DNA of 64,000 bases from Lysinibacter sp. HNR (GTDB lineage Bacteria; Actinomycetota; Actinomycetes; Actinomycetales; Microbacteriaceae): positions 1,302,001 to 1,366,000 of the forward strand of contig NZ_CP121684.1 in NCBI RefSeq assembly GCF_029760935.1, read 5' to 3'. Below, piece after piece: positions 9,394-18,741 of the stretch. The notes under the pieces were generated by a model. It was not told the DNA's origin. It did not search any database and saw only the letters and a program-made list of their open reading frames with translations. Positions within the stretch are counted from its first letter, which is position 1. Every line of letters begins with the position of its first letter. Made by a program: the position numbers and the translations under genes.

Positions 9394-10782
9394 ATGGGCA
9401 AAAACATATTTGGGTTACAACGCTCACTTGTGTATCAATCCGTTCGGCAGCTCATTGCGCACGATCCCGTTCTTGGGGTTCCGGGTGAACCCCAAGACAC
9501 ACTGTTAGCAAGCGTAGAAAAGGTTGCGGAGGTTTTTGCGCGGTCCGTATGGAGCCGTCTGGCCGAACCAGGAGATAGGGTCTCCCACATTCTGATCGAG
9601 CAACTCGGAGCCGCCGGTGCGTTGAACCTTTTGCTTGAAGAAACAGAGGGCGGTAAAACATTTGGTTGCTTGGACTCCAGGGGTAAAGATAAATTTTCAG
9701 GACATGCAACAGCGCTAAAAACGGGGGAGCCAACAAGCGGTACGAGAGAAGAAGAGAGCGAAAAATCTCGAGTGGATGAAATCCGTGAGCTGTCAGTGCT
9801 CAGGACCTCAATGGAACGTTGGCGTCCGAGACTGGTGTCCTCGGAGGTGCTTCGTGGCGCCGAGATAGCCCAGCAGATTGGGGCACGAATCTGCACACCG
9901 GATTTTGGCTCGTGGCCAGCATCGCTCAACGACCTGAACGAGCATAGGCCCCATGCGCTGTGGATACGGGGGCAAAAACACCGAGGGAATGCACCGGCTC
10001 TTAGCGTGGTGGGAGCAAGGGCTTCCACGGGGTACGGGGAGCAGGTGACTGCTGAAATAGCCTCCGGGCTAGCAGCTCACGGCGTCACCGTGGTGTCGGG
10101 TGGTGCCTACGGGATTGATGGTATGGCCCATCGCTCAGCCCTGGCCTCACACGGGCATACGGTGGCAATATTAGCCGGGGGAATCGATCGACTCTATCCG
10201 AGTGGGCACGGGGATCTATTCACCCGTATTCTGCGTGAAGGAACTATCTTGACCGAAATGCCTCCCGGTTTTTCTCCCACAAAATGGCGCTTTCTGCAGC
10301 GTAACAGGCTCATAGCCGCACTGGGAAACGCAACGATCGTTTGTGAGGCCGGGCGGCGTTCAGGGTCCCTCAACACTGCGGGACATGCGGCGGCGTTGGG
10401 ACGCCCTCTGGGCGCGGTTCCCGGCCCTGTCACATCAACCGCATCTGATGGGTGCCACCTCCTGCTCAGAGAGTACAACGCTATCTGTGTTACCACGGCT
10501 GAGCAGGCACGGGAAATCGTCATCCCTCTGAACTCCGACCCTGTTGTACACGATAGTGAAGCTCATGCACAATCGCCAGAATACCTGAGGCTATGGGATG
10601 CGCTCAGCACACGTCGGGCACGTAGCGTTGATGAACTCGCTCGACTCTCCGGGCATAGCCCTCCCGAGGTGAGGGCGTTACTTGCGGAACTCCTCTATGA
10701 GGGAGCCATCGCTGAAACCTCGGGTGGATGGAAAGCGGTGAAGCCGAGCACAATCAGAACCCCGCGGTTACGGAACCGGTGA
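9394..10782 (+). CDS. dprA: DNA-processing protein DprA (Smf)
   Basis: Loads RecA on incoming single-stranded DNA during transformation. From the ATG at 9394, with AGGAGAGGGG just upstream and one base after the comM stop, it has 462 residues. The Rossmann-like core shows ALSVVGARASTGYG, VSGGAYGIDGMAHRSAL, AILAGGIDRLYPSGH, FLQRNRLIAAL and EAGRRSGSLNTA. A C-terminal winged-helix region (SVDELARLSGHSPPEVRALL) follows. The N-terminal 180 residues are longer and less conserved than in model DprA. Confidence 0.94.
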   Translation: MGKNIFGLQRSLVYQSVRQLIAHDPVLGVPGEPQDTLLASVEKVAEVFARSVWSRLAEPGDRVSHILIEQLGAAGALNLLLEETEGGKTFGCLDSRGKDKFSGHATALKTGEPTSGTREEESEKSRVDEIRELSVLRTSMERWRPRLVSSEVLRGAEIAQQIGARICTPDFGSWPASLNDLNEHRPHALWIRGQKHRGNAPALSVVGARASTGYGEQVTAEIASGLAAHGVTVVSGGAYGIDGMAHRSALASHGHTVAILAGGIDRLYPSGHGDLFTRILREGTILTEMPPGFSPTKWRFLQRNRLIAALGNATIVCEAGRRSGSLNTAGHAAALGRPLGAVPGPVTSTASDGCHLLLREYNAICVTTAEQAREIVIPLNSDPVVHDSEAHAQSPEYLRLWDALSTRRARSVDELARLSGHSPPEVRALLAELLYEGAIAETSGGWKAVKPSTIRTPRLRNR

Positions 10783-10815
10783 GACCCGTCTCCCCGTGGA
10801 AGGGTTGGCGATTAT

Positions 10816-11814
10816 GTGACAAGCGCAAACATGTTCCCCGGTGTTTACAATATTGTGGTGCAGAATAAACGTGTGAGCCTTGAACACTCTGCCGATAATT
10901 TTGTGGGATACCTTGCGGCTGAGCGAGGGTACTCAAAACAGACAGCTCGTGCCTACCGTTCCGATATTAGTTCGCTTCAGGAATATTTGAATACGCACTC
11001 ACCTACGAAAAAATGGTTTGAGCTTGACGATCTTCGTGACTGGTTGTGGGACGCACAGAGTCAAGGAATCGCCAGGAGCACGCTTGCTCGTCGCACCGCG
11101 TCAATCAAGATGTTTAGCCGTTGGCTCTATAAAAATGGCTACCGTGATACAGACGTCGCCTCTCGGCTCACCGGTCCTAGGGCGGAGCAGCACCTTCCGC
11201 GTACGGTATCCCACTCTCAGATCGACACTATCCTGGCGATGCTTGCGGAACAGGCTAAAACGGAGGACCCCGTAGCGGAGCGCGATAGCGCCATCTTGGA
11301 GCTTTTATACGGTTCTGCGCTTCGGGTGTCCGAAGCTGTGAGTCTTAATCTTGGTGATGTTGACTTTGAGAGGCTTACCGTGAGGGTTACCGGTAAGGGT
11401 GATAAACAGAGGGTTGTGCCTTTTGGTGTTCCCGCGGCTTCTTCTTTGTATACGTATGCGGAGCACGGGCGGGCGCTCCTTCTAAACCAAAAAATCGTAC
11501 ACAAGCCAACAGGAATAACAAGCGCTCGTACCGAGGGGGGCGCATTCTTTTTGAGTCGGAGAGGCCTGCGGATGGGGTCGAGGTCGATATACGCTGTTGT
11601 TGCCCGTGTTCTTCAAGAGATTCCCGGTACCGGAGGTAACGGTCCCCACACTCTACGCCACACTGCGGCGACCCATCTTCTTGACGGGGGAGCGGATCTG
11701 CGAGCGGTGCAGGAAATGCTGGGGCACTCAAGCCTGGCCACCACCCAGATTTATACGCACGTATCGGCCGAGCGTCTAGCCCGCACTTATCGAGCTGCTC
11801 ACCCTCGTGCATAG
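10816..11814 (+). CDS. xerC: tyrosine recombinase XerC
   Basis: Site-specific recombinase for chromosome-dimer resolution at dif. 332 residues: SAM-like core-binding domain (FVGYLAAERGYSKQTARAYR) then the catalytic domain with Arg in GSALRVSEAV, HTLRHTAATHLL with the second Arg and His, LGHSSLATTQIYTHV, and the nucleophilic Tyr in IYTHV. GTG start at 10816; a start nearer 10858 is also possible. Its dprA-xerC position is standard for Micrococcales and argues against a phage integrase. Confidence 0.93.
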   Translation: MTSANMFPGVYNIVVQNKRVSLEHSADNFVGYLAAERGYSKQTARAYRSDISSLQEYLNTHSPTKKWFELDDLRDWLWDAQSQGIARSTLARRTASIKMFSRWLYKNGYRDTDVASRLTGPRAEQHLPRTVSHSQIDTILAMLAEQAKTEDPVAERDSAILELLYGSALRVSEAVSLNLGDVDFERLTVRVTGKGDKQRVVPFGVPAASSLYTYAEHGRALLLNQKIVHKPTGITSARTEGGAFFLSRRGLRMGSRSIYAVVARVLQEIPGTGGNGPHTLRHTAATHLLDGGADLRAVQEMLGHSSLATTQIYTHVSAERLARTYRAAHPRA

Positions 11815-12562
11815 ACGACTGCGTGTCCGATTTGATTTCACACTGGAGTCCCGCGCTGCCTATGCTCGCGCGTAGACGCCTGGAGGTCTTGTCCGGCTGG
11901 ATCACAGAACGGGTCAACGTCTGCCTTGCGTGTGGATAGCTGGGCTGTGTTCTCGGTGCTGGCATTACTGAGGGATGCGACGGCAGCAGAACGGGCTTGC
12001 TCATCAGACCAAAGAGGATCATCGGGTTGAGGTATTCCCCGTTGAATCGTGCTCCGATGTGTATACACGTAGAGACGGTATCGTTGCAGTGTGAGTGGGA
12101 ATCAACGGTGGCTATGACCTGACCGCGGGTGACAGCTTCTCCCGCTAAAACAAGCGATTGAACCGGCTCAAAACTTGAAATATAACCACCGGAGTGCCGA
12201 ATAGATAACACTGCCCTGTCTACCACCGTCCCAGAAAAATGTACAACTCCGTCATCGGGCGCAGACAGCTGAACTGCGGCCCCGGTCTTAACATCGATCC
12301 CGCGGTGTCCGGCGGCGTAGGGAGTCTCCGGAGCGATAAAAGGCCTATGGAGTTGATAGGGGGCCTCAAGAGGGAATGACCAGGACGGGTGCTGCCGTCC
12401 GGCTTTCTCGGACTGAACTGCTAAGGGATCTGTGAAAATTGGTGGTCGAATCGCGAGTGTGAGCGTTGTGGAGGGTGCAAAACACAGGAGTATGCAGGGG
12501 AGGACAAAGCGATAAACGGTTTTGACCAATAGCAGTGATGATAAGCGTGGGAAGAAGGTCAT
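11387..12562 (-). CDS. M23 (LytM) family murein metallopeptidase, 3' end overlapping xerC antisense
   Basis: From the ATG at 12562 the product has an N-terminal hydrophobic segment (FVLPCILLCFAPSTTLTLA) and a compact LytM domain. Zinc ligands are plausible in GHRGID and CIHIGARFNGEYLNP, and the HFSGTVVDRAVLSIRHSGGY strand pair is typical. The domain ends near residue 190. The open frame then continues through basic low-complexity sequence and about 430 bases antisense to xerC before a stop. That tail does not look like protein under selection, so a 3' frameshift or lost stop near 11.9-12.0 kb is likely. The family cleaves peptidoglycan cross-bridges. Confidence 0.7.
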   Translation of the reverse strand: MTFFPRLSSLLLVKTVYRFVLPCILLCFAPSTTLTLAIRPPIFTDPLAVQSEKAGRQHPSWSFPLEAPYQLHRPFIAPETPYAAGHRGIDVKTGAAVQLSAPDDGVVHFSGTVVDRAVLSIRHSGGYISSFEPVQSLVLAGEAVTRGQVIATVDSHSHCNDTVSTCIHIGARFNGEYLNPMILFGLMSKPVLLPSHPSVMPAPRTQPSYPHARQTLTRSVIQPDKTSRRLRASIGSAGLQCEIKSDTQSSMHEGEQLDKCGLDARPIRAYKSGWWPGLSAPAFPAPLADPLPRQEDGSPQCGVECGDRYLRYRESLEEHGQQQRISTSTPSAGLSDSKRMRPPRYERLLFLLACVRFFGLEGAPARAPHTYTKKKPREHQKAQPSVYHPYR

Positions 12563-12753
12563 GCACCATATGATGCCCCGTATGCGAAAAGGTAAGGGGA
12601 TAAATACCGGAATAATACTGAGAGTTGAATAATCTCTTCCTGTGGAGGAGAGGTTATTGGGACGGAGGGGTGGTAGCATTGTTACAGCATCTTTGAATAA
12701 AAGATGACTACGCGTGCCCGCTGATAGGCATTCACAATATTCGGTCTTCCGCC

Positions 12754-12826
12754 AAACGTTCCTCACAGAACGTTTATGGAGAGCCATTGTGTGTCGGGCA
12801 CCAGGGATCACTGCGTCGCAGTGATC
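12754..12826 (+). promoter_or_regulatory. two perfect hairpins in the rpsB 5' region
   Basis: AAACGTTC pairs with GAACGTTT at 12754-12775, and GATCACTGC pairs with GCAGTGATC at 12806-12826 with a three-base loop. Both lie in the 317-base gap upstream of rpsB, which otherwise holds no gene. They could form an autoregulatory leader for ribosomal protein S2 or a processed 5' UTR; no T-run follows either. Confidence 0.4.
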
Positions 12827-12879
12827 GGTCAACCGAAACAAGCGCTCCATATTTTGGGGCGCAGAAAAGGAGAACGGCC

Positions 12880-13749
12880 ATGGCCGTTGTAACAACTCGC
12901 CAGCTGCTCGACAGCGGCGTACACTTTGGACACCAGACCCGTCGCTGGAATCCCAAGATGAAGCGCTTCATCTTTACGGAGCGCTCAGGAATCTACATCA
13001 TCGATATTCAGCAGTCGCTGAGCTATATCGACAAAGCGTATGATTTTGTCAAGACCACGGTGGCACACGGGGGAAGTATTCTCTTCGTGGGAACCAAGAA
13101 GCAGGCCCAGGAGGCTATCGCTGAGCAGGCTACACGCGTGGGGCAGCCGTATGTGAACCAGCGCTGGCTAGGTGGTCTGCTGACCAACTTCCAAACGGTT
13201 TCGCAGCGTCTTTCCCGCATGAAGGAGTTGGAAGAACTTGATTACGAGGGAACCACCAGCGGCTTCACCAAAAAAGAGTTGCTCCTCAAGAAGCGTGAAC
13301 TCGACAAGCTGCACAAGAGCCTGGGTGGAATTCGCAATATGACCAAGACGCCCTCGGCGATTTGGATTGTTGATACCAAAAAAGAGCATCTTGCAATTGA
13401 TGAGGCTAAGAAGCTGGGCATTCCGGTCATCGCAATTTTGGACACCAACTGTGACCCCGATGACGTTAACTACCCGATACCGGGCAATGACGATGCTATT
13501 AGAAGCGTTGCGCTGCTTACTCGTGTGGTTGCAGATGCCGCAGCCGAGGGCCTGGTTCAGCGTCACCAGAAGTCTGATGCCTCAGATGCCCCCGCTGAGC
13601 CTCTGGCCGAGTGGGAGACCGAACTCCTTGCTGCACCCGTGACAGAGACGGAGGAGGCCACCGCTTCTGTCCCTGAGGCACCCGCCGCAGAGGAGCCTGC
13701 AACAGAGGCCCCCGCCGCAGAGGGTTCCGCAGCGGATGACACAAAGTAA
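12880..13749 (+). CDS. rpsB: 30S ribosomal protein S2
   Basis: The start is the ATG at 12880, 7 bases after an AAAGGAGA Shine-Dalgarno; the in-frame codons from 12787 are leader. 289 residues beginning [20 protein letters not shown]. The S2 core includes [23 protein letters not shown] and [20 protein letters not shown]. The last 60 residues are an Ala/Glu/Pro-rich tail common in actinobacterial S2. It forms an operon with tsf. Confidence 0.98.
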   Translation: MAVVTTRQLLDSGVHFGHQTRRWNPKMKRFIFTERSGIYIIDIQQSLSYIDKAYDFVKTTVAHGGSILFVGTKKQAQEAIAEQATRVGQPYVNQRWLGGLLTNFQTVSQRLSRMKELEELDYEGTTSGFTKKELLLKKRELDKLHKSLGGIRNMTKTPSAIWIVDTKKEHLAIDEAKKLGIPVIAILDTNCDPDDVNYPIPGNDDAIRSVALLTRVVADAAAEGLVQRHQKSDASDAPAEPLAEWETELLAAPVTETEEATASVPEAPAAEEPATEAPAAEGSAADDTK

Positions 13750-13778
13750 TTTGCACGTTAATAACGAGGAGTTAAAAC

Positions 13779-14606
13779 ATGGCTAATGTCAGCCTAGAAG
13801 CAGTGAAAACCCTCCGTGAGCGCCTCGGTGCCGGAATGGTAGACAGCAAAAATGCTCTGATTGAGGCAGATGGCGACATTGAAAAAGCGGTCGAAATCTT
13901 GCGTCTTAAAGGCATGAAAGGTGTTGCTAAGCGCGAGGGTCGTTCAGCGAGTGAGGGGCTGGTAGCTGCCCAAGAGCACGGTAGTGCAACAACCCTGATA
14001 GAGCTCGTCTGTGAGACCGACTTCGTGTCAAAAAACGAGAAGTTTATCGCTTTGGCCAACACCGTTCTTGACTCAATTGTTGCCGCCGGCGCTCGTACCC
14101 GGGAGGACGCGCTTGCCGCCCCCCTCGGAGGGAAGACCGTCGCGGACGCGATTCAAGACGAGGCCGCAATTCTGGGAGAAAAAGTTGAGCTGCGCGGTGT
14201 TGCTGTTGTAGAGGGCGAGAAGTTTGCCGTTTACCTGCACAAGACCAACAAGGATCTTCCTCCTCAGGTTGGTGTGGTTGTGGGCTACTCCGGAGATGAT
14301 GCGGAAACCGCCCGTGCTGTTGCGCAGCACATTTCGTTTGCCGACCCCCTCTACGTTTCGCGAGAAGATGTCCCCGCGGCGGATATCGAGCGGGAGAGGC
14401 AACTTGTCACCGAGATTGCTCAAAACGAAGGTAAGCCTGAGGCCGCACTGCCCAAGATTATTGAGGGGCGTATCAACGGTTTCTTTAAAACCATCGTTCT
14501 TATGGATCAAGACTATGCACGTGATAACAAGCAGAGCGTGAGCCAAGTTCTCGGCGATGCTGGTCTGACCGTGAGCGGTTTTGCCCGCTTTAAGGTTGGC
14601 GCTTAG
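13779..14606 (+). CDS. tsf: elongation factor Ts
   Basis: Nucleotide exchange factor for EF-Tu. 275 residues: N-terminal UBA-like domain (LEAVKTLRERLGAGMVDSKN), core with ETDFVSKNEKF (the TDFV motif that contacts EF-Tu) and two dimerisation subdomains. AACGAGGAG precedes the ATG. It is 29 bases downstream of rpsB and is followed by a clear terminator. Confidence 0.98.
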   Translation: MANVSLEAVKTLRERLGAGMVDSKNALIEADGDIEKAVEILRLKGMKGVAKREGRSASEGLVAAQEHGSATTLIELVCETDFVSKNEKFIALANTVLDSIVAAGARTREDALAAPLGGKTVADAIQDEAAILGEKVELRGVAVVEGEKFAVYLHKTNKDLPPQVGVVVGYSGDDAETARAVAQHISFADPLYVSREDVPAADIERERQLVTEIAQNEGKPEAALPKIIEGRINGFFKTIVLMDQDYARDNKQSVSQVLGDAGLTVSGFARFKVGA

Positions 14607-14621
14607 GTTTCATCCTTAGCT

Positions 14622-14660
14622 AAAAGGAGTTCGGGTACGGCAACGACCCGGACTCCTTTT
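14622..14660 (+). terminator. rho-independent terminator of rpsB-tsf
   Basis: A 15-bp stem, AAAAGGAGTTCGGGT against ACCCGGACTCCTTTT with one G-U position, closes a nine-base loop and ends in TTTT. It lies 16 bases after the tsf stop and separates rpsB-tsf from pyrH. Confidence 0.87.
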
Positions 14661-14744
14661 ACTATGCACTCAGGCCTGCAACCGACTTTATCCGCCCATA
14701 TCGGGTAATCTGTGAGTGGCTTATCTCGAACGTAAAGGAACACA

Positions 14745-15461
14745 ATGCCAGAAACTAAACGTCGTCGCGTATTATTGAAGCTTTCGGGAGAAGCCTTTGG
14801 CGGGGGACAGCTCGGTGTCAATCCTGATGTTGTCAGCTCAATCGCAAAAGAGATCGCGCTGGCAACAGAGCAGGTTGAAGTAGCAATTGTTGTGGGTGGT
14901 GGCAATTTTTTCCGCGGTGCAGAGCTCTCGCAACGGGGGATGGATCGCGGACGTGCAGACTACATGGGCATGCTCGGAACCGTGATGAATGCTCTTGCTC
15001 TTCAAGACTTCATTGAGCAGGCCGGGGTAGGGTGTCGGGTTCAATCCGCGATCACTATGACCCAGGTTGCTGAAACCTATATCCCTCTCCGAGCAATTCG
15101 TCACCTGGAAAAGAGCCGCGTGGTTGTTTTTGGTGCTGGCGCGGGCCTGCCGTACTTTTCCACCGATACCGTTGCGGCTCAGCGTGCTCTTGAGATCAAA
15201 GCGGATATCGTTTTGGTCGCAAAAAACGGGGTTGATGGCGTCTACACGGCTGATCCCCGCCACGATAGTAACGCCACTAAAATTGATAATATTCATTATC
15301 AGGAGGCCCTGCAGAAGGGGCTCAAAGTTGTTGACTCAACAGCTTTTAGTCTGTGTATGGATAATCAGATGCCTATGCGTGTTTTTGGTATGGAACCCGC
15401 CGGTAATGTCACCGCGGCGATCCTTGGCGAGGAGATTGGTACCCTGGTACATTCTTCCTAG
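14745..15461 (+). CDS. pyrH: uridylate kinase
   Basis: Phosphorylates UMP to UDP in pyrimidine synthesis. 238 residues of the amino-acid-kinase fold: [13 protein letters not shown] (phosphate loop), [12 protein letters not shown], and [19 protein letters not shown] near the C-terminus. It begins a pyrH-frr-cdsA operon of standard bacterial order. Confidence 0.98.
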   Translation: MPETKRRRVLLKLSGEAFGGGQLGVNPDVVSSIAKEIALATEQVEVAIVVGGGNFFRGAELSQRGMDRGRADYMGMLGTVMNALALQDFIEQAGVGCRVQSAITMTQVAETYIPLRAIRHLEKSRVVVFGAGAGLPYFSTDTVAAQRALEIKADIVLVAKNGVDGVYTADPRHDSNATKIDNIHYQEALQKGLKVVDSTAFSLCMDNQMPMRVFGMEPAGNVTAAILGEEIGTLVHSS

Positions 15462-15509
15462 CCTTACTCCAGTAGACTTAGAATCGTTATTACACAATAA
15501 GGAGTTGCC

Positions 15510-16064
15510 GTGATCGCTGATGTCCTCACACAGTCTTCCCAGAAGATGACCAAGGCTGTAGAAGTGGCTAAAGAAGACTTTTCTACCGTTCGAACGGGGC
15601 GAGCAAACCCTGCCCTGTTTCAGAAGATTTTGGTGGATTACTACGGCACTCCTACCCCCCTTGACCAGCTTGCATCGCTCCAAAACCAAGATGCCCGCTC
15701 AATCATCATCACACCCTACGATAAGTCCGCCCTTAAGGCCATTGAACAAGCCATTCGTGACACACCAAATCTTGGTGCTAATCCCACAAACGATGGCAAC
15801 ATCGTACGCGTTACGATTCCCGAGCTTACCGAGGAGCGTCGCAAAGAGTTTGTCAAAATCGTTAAAGGAAAAGCGGAAGATGCCCGAGTGGTTATCCGTA
15901 ACCTGCGCCGTAAAACAAAAGATGAGCTTGAGGCGTTAAAGTCCGAGGTGGGAGATGATGAGGTCGCTCGCGCCGAAAAAGAGCTCGAGTCAACAACAAA
16001 GTCGCACATCGACGCTATTGAAGACGCCTCTAAGCGTAAAGAAGCTGAGCTTCTTGAGGTTTAG
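15510..16064 (+). CDS. frr: ribosome recycling factor
   Basis: Splits post-termination ribosomes with EF-G. 184 residues: [20 protein letters not shown], the [19 protein letters not shown] region, and [18 protein letters not shown] near the domain junction. A GTG start follows AAGGAG closely. It is five bases upstream of cdsA. Confidence 0.98.
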   Translation: MIADVLTQSSQKMTKAVEVAKEDFSTVRTGRANPALFQKILVDYYGTPTPLDQLASLQNQDARSIIITPYDKSALKAIEQAIRDTPNLGANPTNDGNIVRVTIPELTEERRKEFVKIVKGKAEDARVVIRNLRRKTKDELEALKSEVGDDEVARAEKELESTTKSHIDAIEDASKRKEAELLEV

Positions 16065-16069
16065 CAGGC

Positions 16070-17053
16070 GTGGTTGAAGAACAGCGCCCGAAAAAGCGGG
16101 AGAAAAACGGTCAGGAGCGTGGCGATATCCACGCGCAATTTGGTGCCGCTCGCGATGAGATTCGAGCGCAATTTGAGGCAACTAAAGCTCATATTGATGC
16201 AACAAGCGCCAAAATAGAGGCAAAGGCCGGTCGTAACCTTTTTTGGGCGGTAGGGAGTGGGCTTCTTTTTGGTGCGGTTTTTCTTTTTAGCCTCTTTGCT
16301 CTTCCCGGTCTTTTTGTGATTCTTGTGGGCGCTATTGTTGGTGTTACCGTTCTCGAGTTCACCACAGCAGTGAGGACGGTTGGCCGATACGTTCCACGTT
16401 TGGGTGCTGTTCTTGCTTCCCTCGGCGTTGTCGCTAGCACGTATTATCTGGGTGCCGTGGGGTTGCTCGTTTCCCTGCTGTTCAGTGTGGTTGTTGTGAC
16501 GGTGTGGCGCTCGATTGAACTCTGGATTCTTCCCAGCCATCGGTCAAGCACGATCAAGTTTGGTACAGATCTTGCCGCTGGTGTTCTGGTGCTTGTTTAT
16601 GTGGCTTTTTTTGCGAGCTTTACCATTCTTTTGCGTCAGGGAACCAGCGGCGAGTGGTGGATATTCACTTTTGTTGCGGTTGTAGTCTCAATAGACACTG
16701 GAGCTTATATCGCCGGAATCACGCTAGGAAAGCACAAGATGACTCCGCGAATAAGTCCGAATAAAACCTGGGAGGGGTTTGTTGGCGCGGCCCTTGCTGG
16801 GCAATTAGCGGCTATCCTTCTCACCGTTTTTGCGCTGGGCTACCCCTGGTGGGCCGGTTCGATCCTGGGATTTGTGCTCTTGTTGACCGCCACGGGCGGT
16901 GACCTGACGGAGTCTCTCATCAAGCGAGATCTCGGAATTAAAGATATGAGTTCTTGGATACCGGGTCACGGTGGATTTCTCGATCGCTTAGACTCCCTTC
17001 TTCCCTCGGCAGCCGCAACCTACGGTGTTTATCTGGTGTTTGCACTAACTTAG
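16070..17053 (+). CDS. cdsA: phosphatidate cytidylyltransferase
   Basis: Makes CDP-diacylglycerol from phosphatidate and CTP at the membrane. 327 residues: a charged, helical N-terminal 60 residues (HAQFGAARDEIRAQFEATKA), then about eight hydrophobic segments. The CDS signature is visible in ISPNKTWEGFVGAALAG and GDLTESLIKRDLGIKDMSSW, which carry the conserved Asp residues, and in PGHGGFLDRLDSL. The N-terminal charged extension is frequent in actinobacteria. Confidence 0.95.
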   Translation: MVEEQRPKKREKNGQERGDIHAQFGAARDEIRAQFEATKAHIDATSAKIEAKAGRNLFWAVGSGLLFGAVFLFSLFALPGLFVILVGAIVGVTVLEFTTAVRTVGRYVPRLGAVLASLGVVASTYYLGAVGLLVSLLFSVVVVTVWRSIELWILPSHRSSTIKFGTDLAAGVLVLVYVAFFASFTILLRQGTSGEWWIFTFVAVVVSIDTGAYIAGITLGKHKMTPRISPNKTWEGFVGAALAGQLAAILLTVFALGYPWWAGSILGFVLLLTATGGDLTESLIKRDLGIKDMSSWIPGHGGFLDRLDSLLPSAAATYGVYLVFALT

Positions 17054-17113
17054 CCCAGGCAATTCCGCGCGCCGAGTACCCTATATCCCCCGAAACAGTG
17101 CAGAATAGTCAGT

Positions 17114-17665
17114 GTGAGTACAACCTTCCCGCGTTCAAAAAATAAGAAGCAGGCTTATAACGCTGCACAGGTGGATGCTTTTTTGGCGGAAGCTCGCGAA
17201 GCATACAACCAGGATGCTGCGGGAAAAGTCTCGGTTACTGCCGCGGACCTGAGAAGAATCTCTTTTAGCCTTCAGCGTGGAGGCTATTCCGCACGTCATG
17301 TTGATGCTGCCCTTGATCGTCTCGAAGAGGTCTTTTTTGAGCGAGAAAAGCAATCTATTCTTCGTGACGGGGGGCAGGAGGAATGGGACGCGATGGTGCA
17401 GCAAAAGATTGAGGACGTCCGAAGTCGCTTAATCCGGCCCAAAAAATCGCGATTTTCACGGTCGGGACTGTTTGCAAACGGATACAATCGTTCCCAAGTT
17501 GATGCTCTCTCGGACAGGGTTGCTGCATATCTTGATGAGGGGGTTCCGCTAACTCTGACAGAGGTGCGAGACGCTACTTTTTTCCCGGAAAAACGGGGCT
17601 ATCGTGAGGATCAGGTCGATTTCTTTCTGGACTATGTCATTGACATTATTCTGTCCGTTCGCTGA
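17114..17665 (+). CDS. DivIVA-domain protein with four short DivIVA-like repeats
   Basis: 183 residues, soluble. Four copies of a short motif ending in VDAFL-like sequence are visible: YNAAQVDAFLAEAR, GYSARHVDAALDRLEE, GYNRSQVDALSDRVAAYL and GYREDQVDFFLDYVID. These resemble the GYd..qVD.fl element of DivIVA-domain proteins, which bind curved membrane or polar scaffolds. Its place after cdsA and before a lytic transglycosylase fits cell-envelope growth. The precise role is unknown. Confidence 0.75.
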   Translation: MSTTFPRSKNKKQAYNAAQVDAFLAEAREAYNQDAAGKVSVTAADLRRISFSLQRGGYSARHVDAALDRLEEVFFEREKQSILRDGGQEEWDAMVQQKIEDVRSRLIRPKKSRFSRSGLFANGYNRSQVDALSDRVAAYLDEGVPLTLTEVRDATFFPEKRGYREDQVDFFLDYVIDIILSVR

Positions 17666-17709
17666 ACAACCTAAGATGACACTGGCTTCTTCCGCGCCAA
17701 TTGGATACT

Positions 17710-18402
17710 ATGGAGCCTATTGTGGCTTTTCTTCGTAAATCTGTAGACGATTCTGGGGCACAGGCCTCTGGTCGTGTGTCCCCTGCCCTCTCCCGTAGAA
17801 ATAGTTCTTTTGTTAAGTTCTCTTTTTCCGCGGTCGCAGCGATGGGTTTAGTCGTAGTAAACATGATCGGGCCATACTCCGCTTTTTCGGTTCAGTCGCA
17901 AGCCTATGATGTCATCCCTCTCTCGAAGAGCGATCGCCTGTATCAGACCTATGCGGTCGGTGACACCCTCGTTGCCGTGAGCGAATCCATTAGCGCCCAA
18001 TCTTTTGAAGTGGTGAAGCTTCCAGAGCCGGAACCGGAGCCTAAACCTGAACCAGAATTGGGTTCGAAGGAGAAGGGGACTGGTCAAGCTCCACCGCAGG
18101 GAACGCCTGATCCCGGTTCTGCCAAGGCAATCGCCCTGAGCTATGTTGGCCCGGGAGCAGAATACGACTGCCTGGTTGCTCTATGGAATAAAGAGTCTGG
18201 GTGGAATCACCTCGCGCAGAATAAGAGTTCGGGTGCCTATGGAATTCCTCAGTCGCTTCCTGGAAGCAAGATGGCCTCTGCTGGTGCTGATTGGCAAACA
18301 AATCCGGACACCCAGATTCGTTGGGGTCTCGGTTATATTCAGGGGCGTTATGGAAGCCCTTGCGGAGCCTGGGCAAAATCACAGAGCAGTGGCTGGTACT
18401 AA
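17710..18402 (+). CDS. secreted lytic-transglycosylase-like protein
   Basis: About 230 residues. An N-terminal hydrophobic anchor or signal (FSAVAAMGLVVVNMIGPYSA) is followed by a Pro/Glu/Lys linker (PEPEPEPKPEPE) and a C-terminal goose-type/SLT-like domain. That domain has LWNKESGWN with the catalytic glutamate, SGAYGIPQ, and WGLGYIQGRYGSPCGAW. Such domains cleave the glycan strand of peptidoglycan. Starts at TTG 17701, ATG 17710 or GTG 17722 are all possible; I chose the ATG. Confidence 0.82.
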   Translation: MEPIVAFLRKSVDDSGAQASGRVSPALSRRNSSFVKFSFSAVAAMGLVVVNMIGPYSAFSVQSQAYDVIPLSKSDRLYQTYAVGDTLVAVSESISAQSFEVVKLPEPEPEPKPEPELGSKEKGTGQAPPQGTPDPGSAKAIALSYVGPGAEYDCLVALWNKESGWNHLAQNKSSGAYGIPQSLPGSKMASAGADWQTNPDTQIRWGLGYIQGRYGSPCGAWAKSQSSGWY

Positions 18403-18432
18403 GGTATGTCTCTCACCAGATAGACTTACGCT

Positions 18433-18741
18433 ATGTCTCGCCCTCGCCGCTCCTCCCGTCGTTCGTGGCGACACTCTTCTTCTGCAGAAGAAGAGATTGA
18501 CCTGAGCTATCTCACCCAAGGGTGGCGACGCACAGAAATCCGTGGCGGGTTTGAATGGAATGTTCAGCCGGTGTCCTCTTCTCGGGCGCTGAAAGAGTAT
18601 CGTTGTCCCCGCTGCGAGAAGACTATCGATATTGGCACTGAGCACGTTGTCGTGTGGCGAGCCGATGGGGTCCTCGGCGATAGTGCCGACCTGGCCGCCA
18701 GACGACACTGGCATAATCACTGCTGGAATACGGGGAGATGA
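18433..18741 (+). CDS. small zinc-ribbon-like actinobacterial protein
   Basis: 102 residues with a basic serine/arginine-rich start. A putative metal site is formed by YRCPRCEKTIDIG (CxxC) and RRHWHNHCW (His/Cys cluster). Homologues are widespread in actinobacteria and are often labelled ATP/GTP-binding without evidence. Its stop overlaps the next ATG (ATGA), so it is translationally coupled to the hydrolase gene. Confidence 0.75.
   Translation: MSRPRRSSRRSWRHSSSAEEEIDLSYLTQGWRRTEIRGGFEWNVQPVSSSRALKEYRCPRCEKTIDIGTEHVVVWRADGVLGDSADLAARRHWHNHCWNTGR

Noticed and set aside
10816-11814. XerC as the prophage integrase
   Set aside because: It is 39 kb from attL and sits in the conserved dprA-xerC-rpsB neighbourhood.
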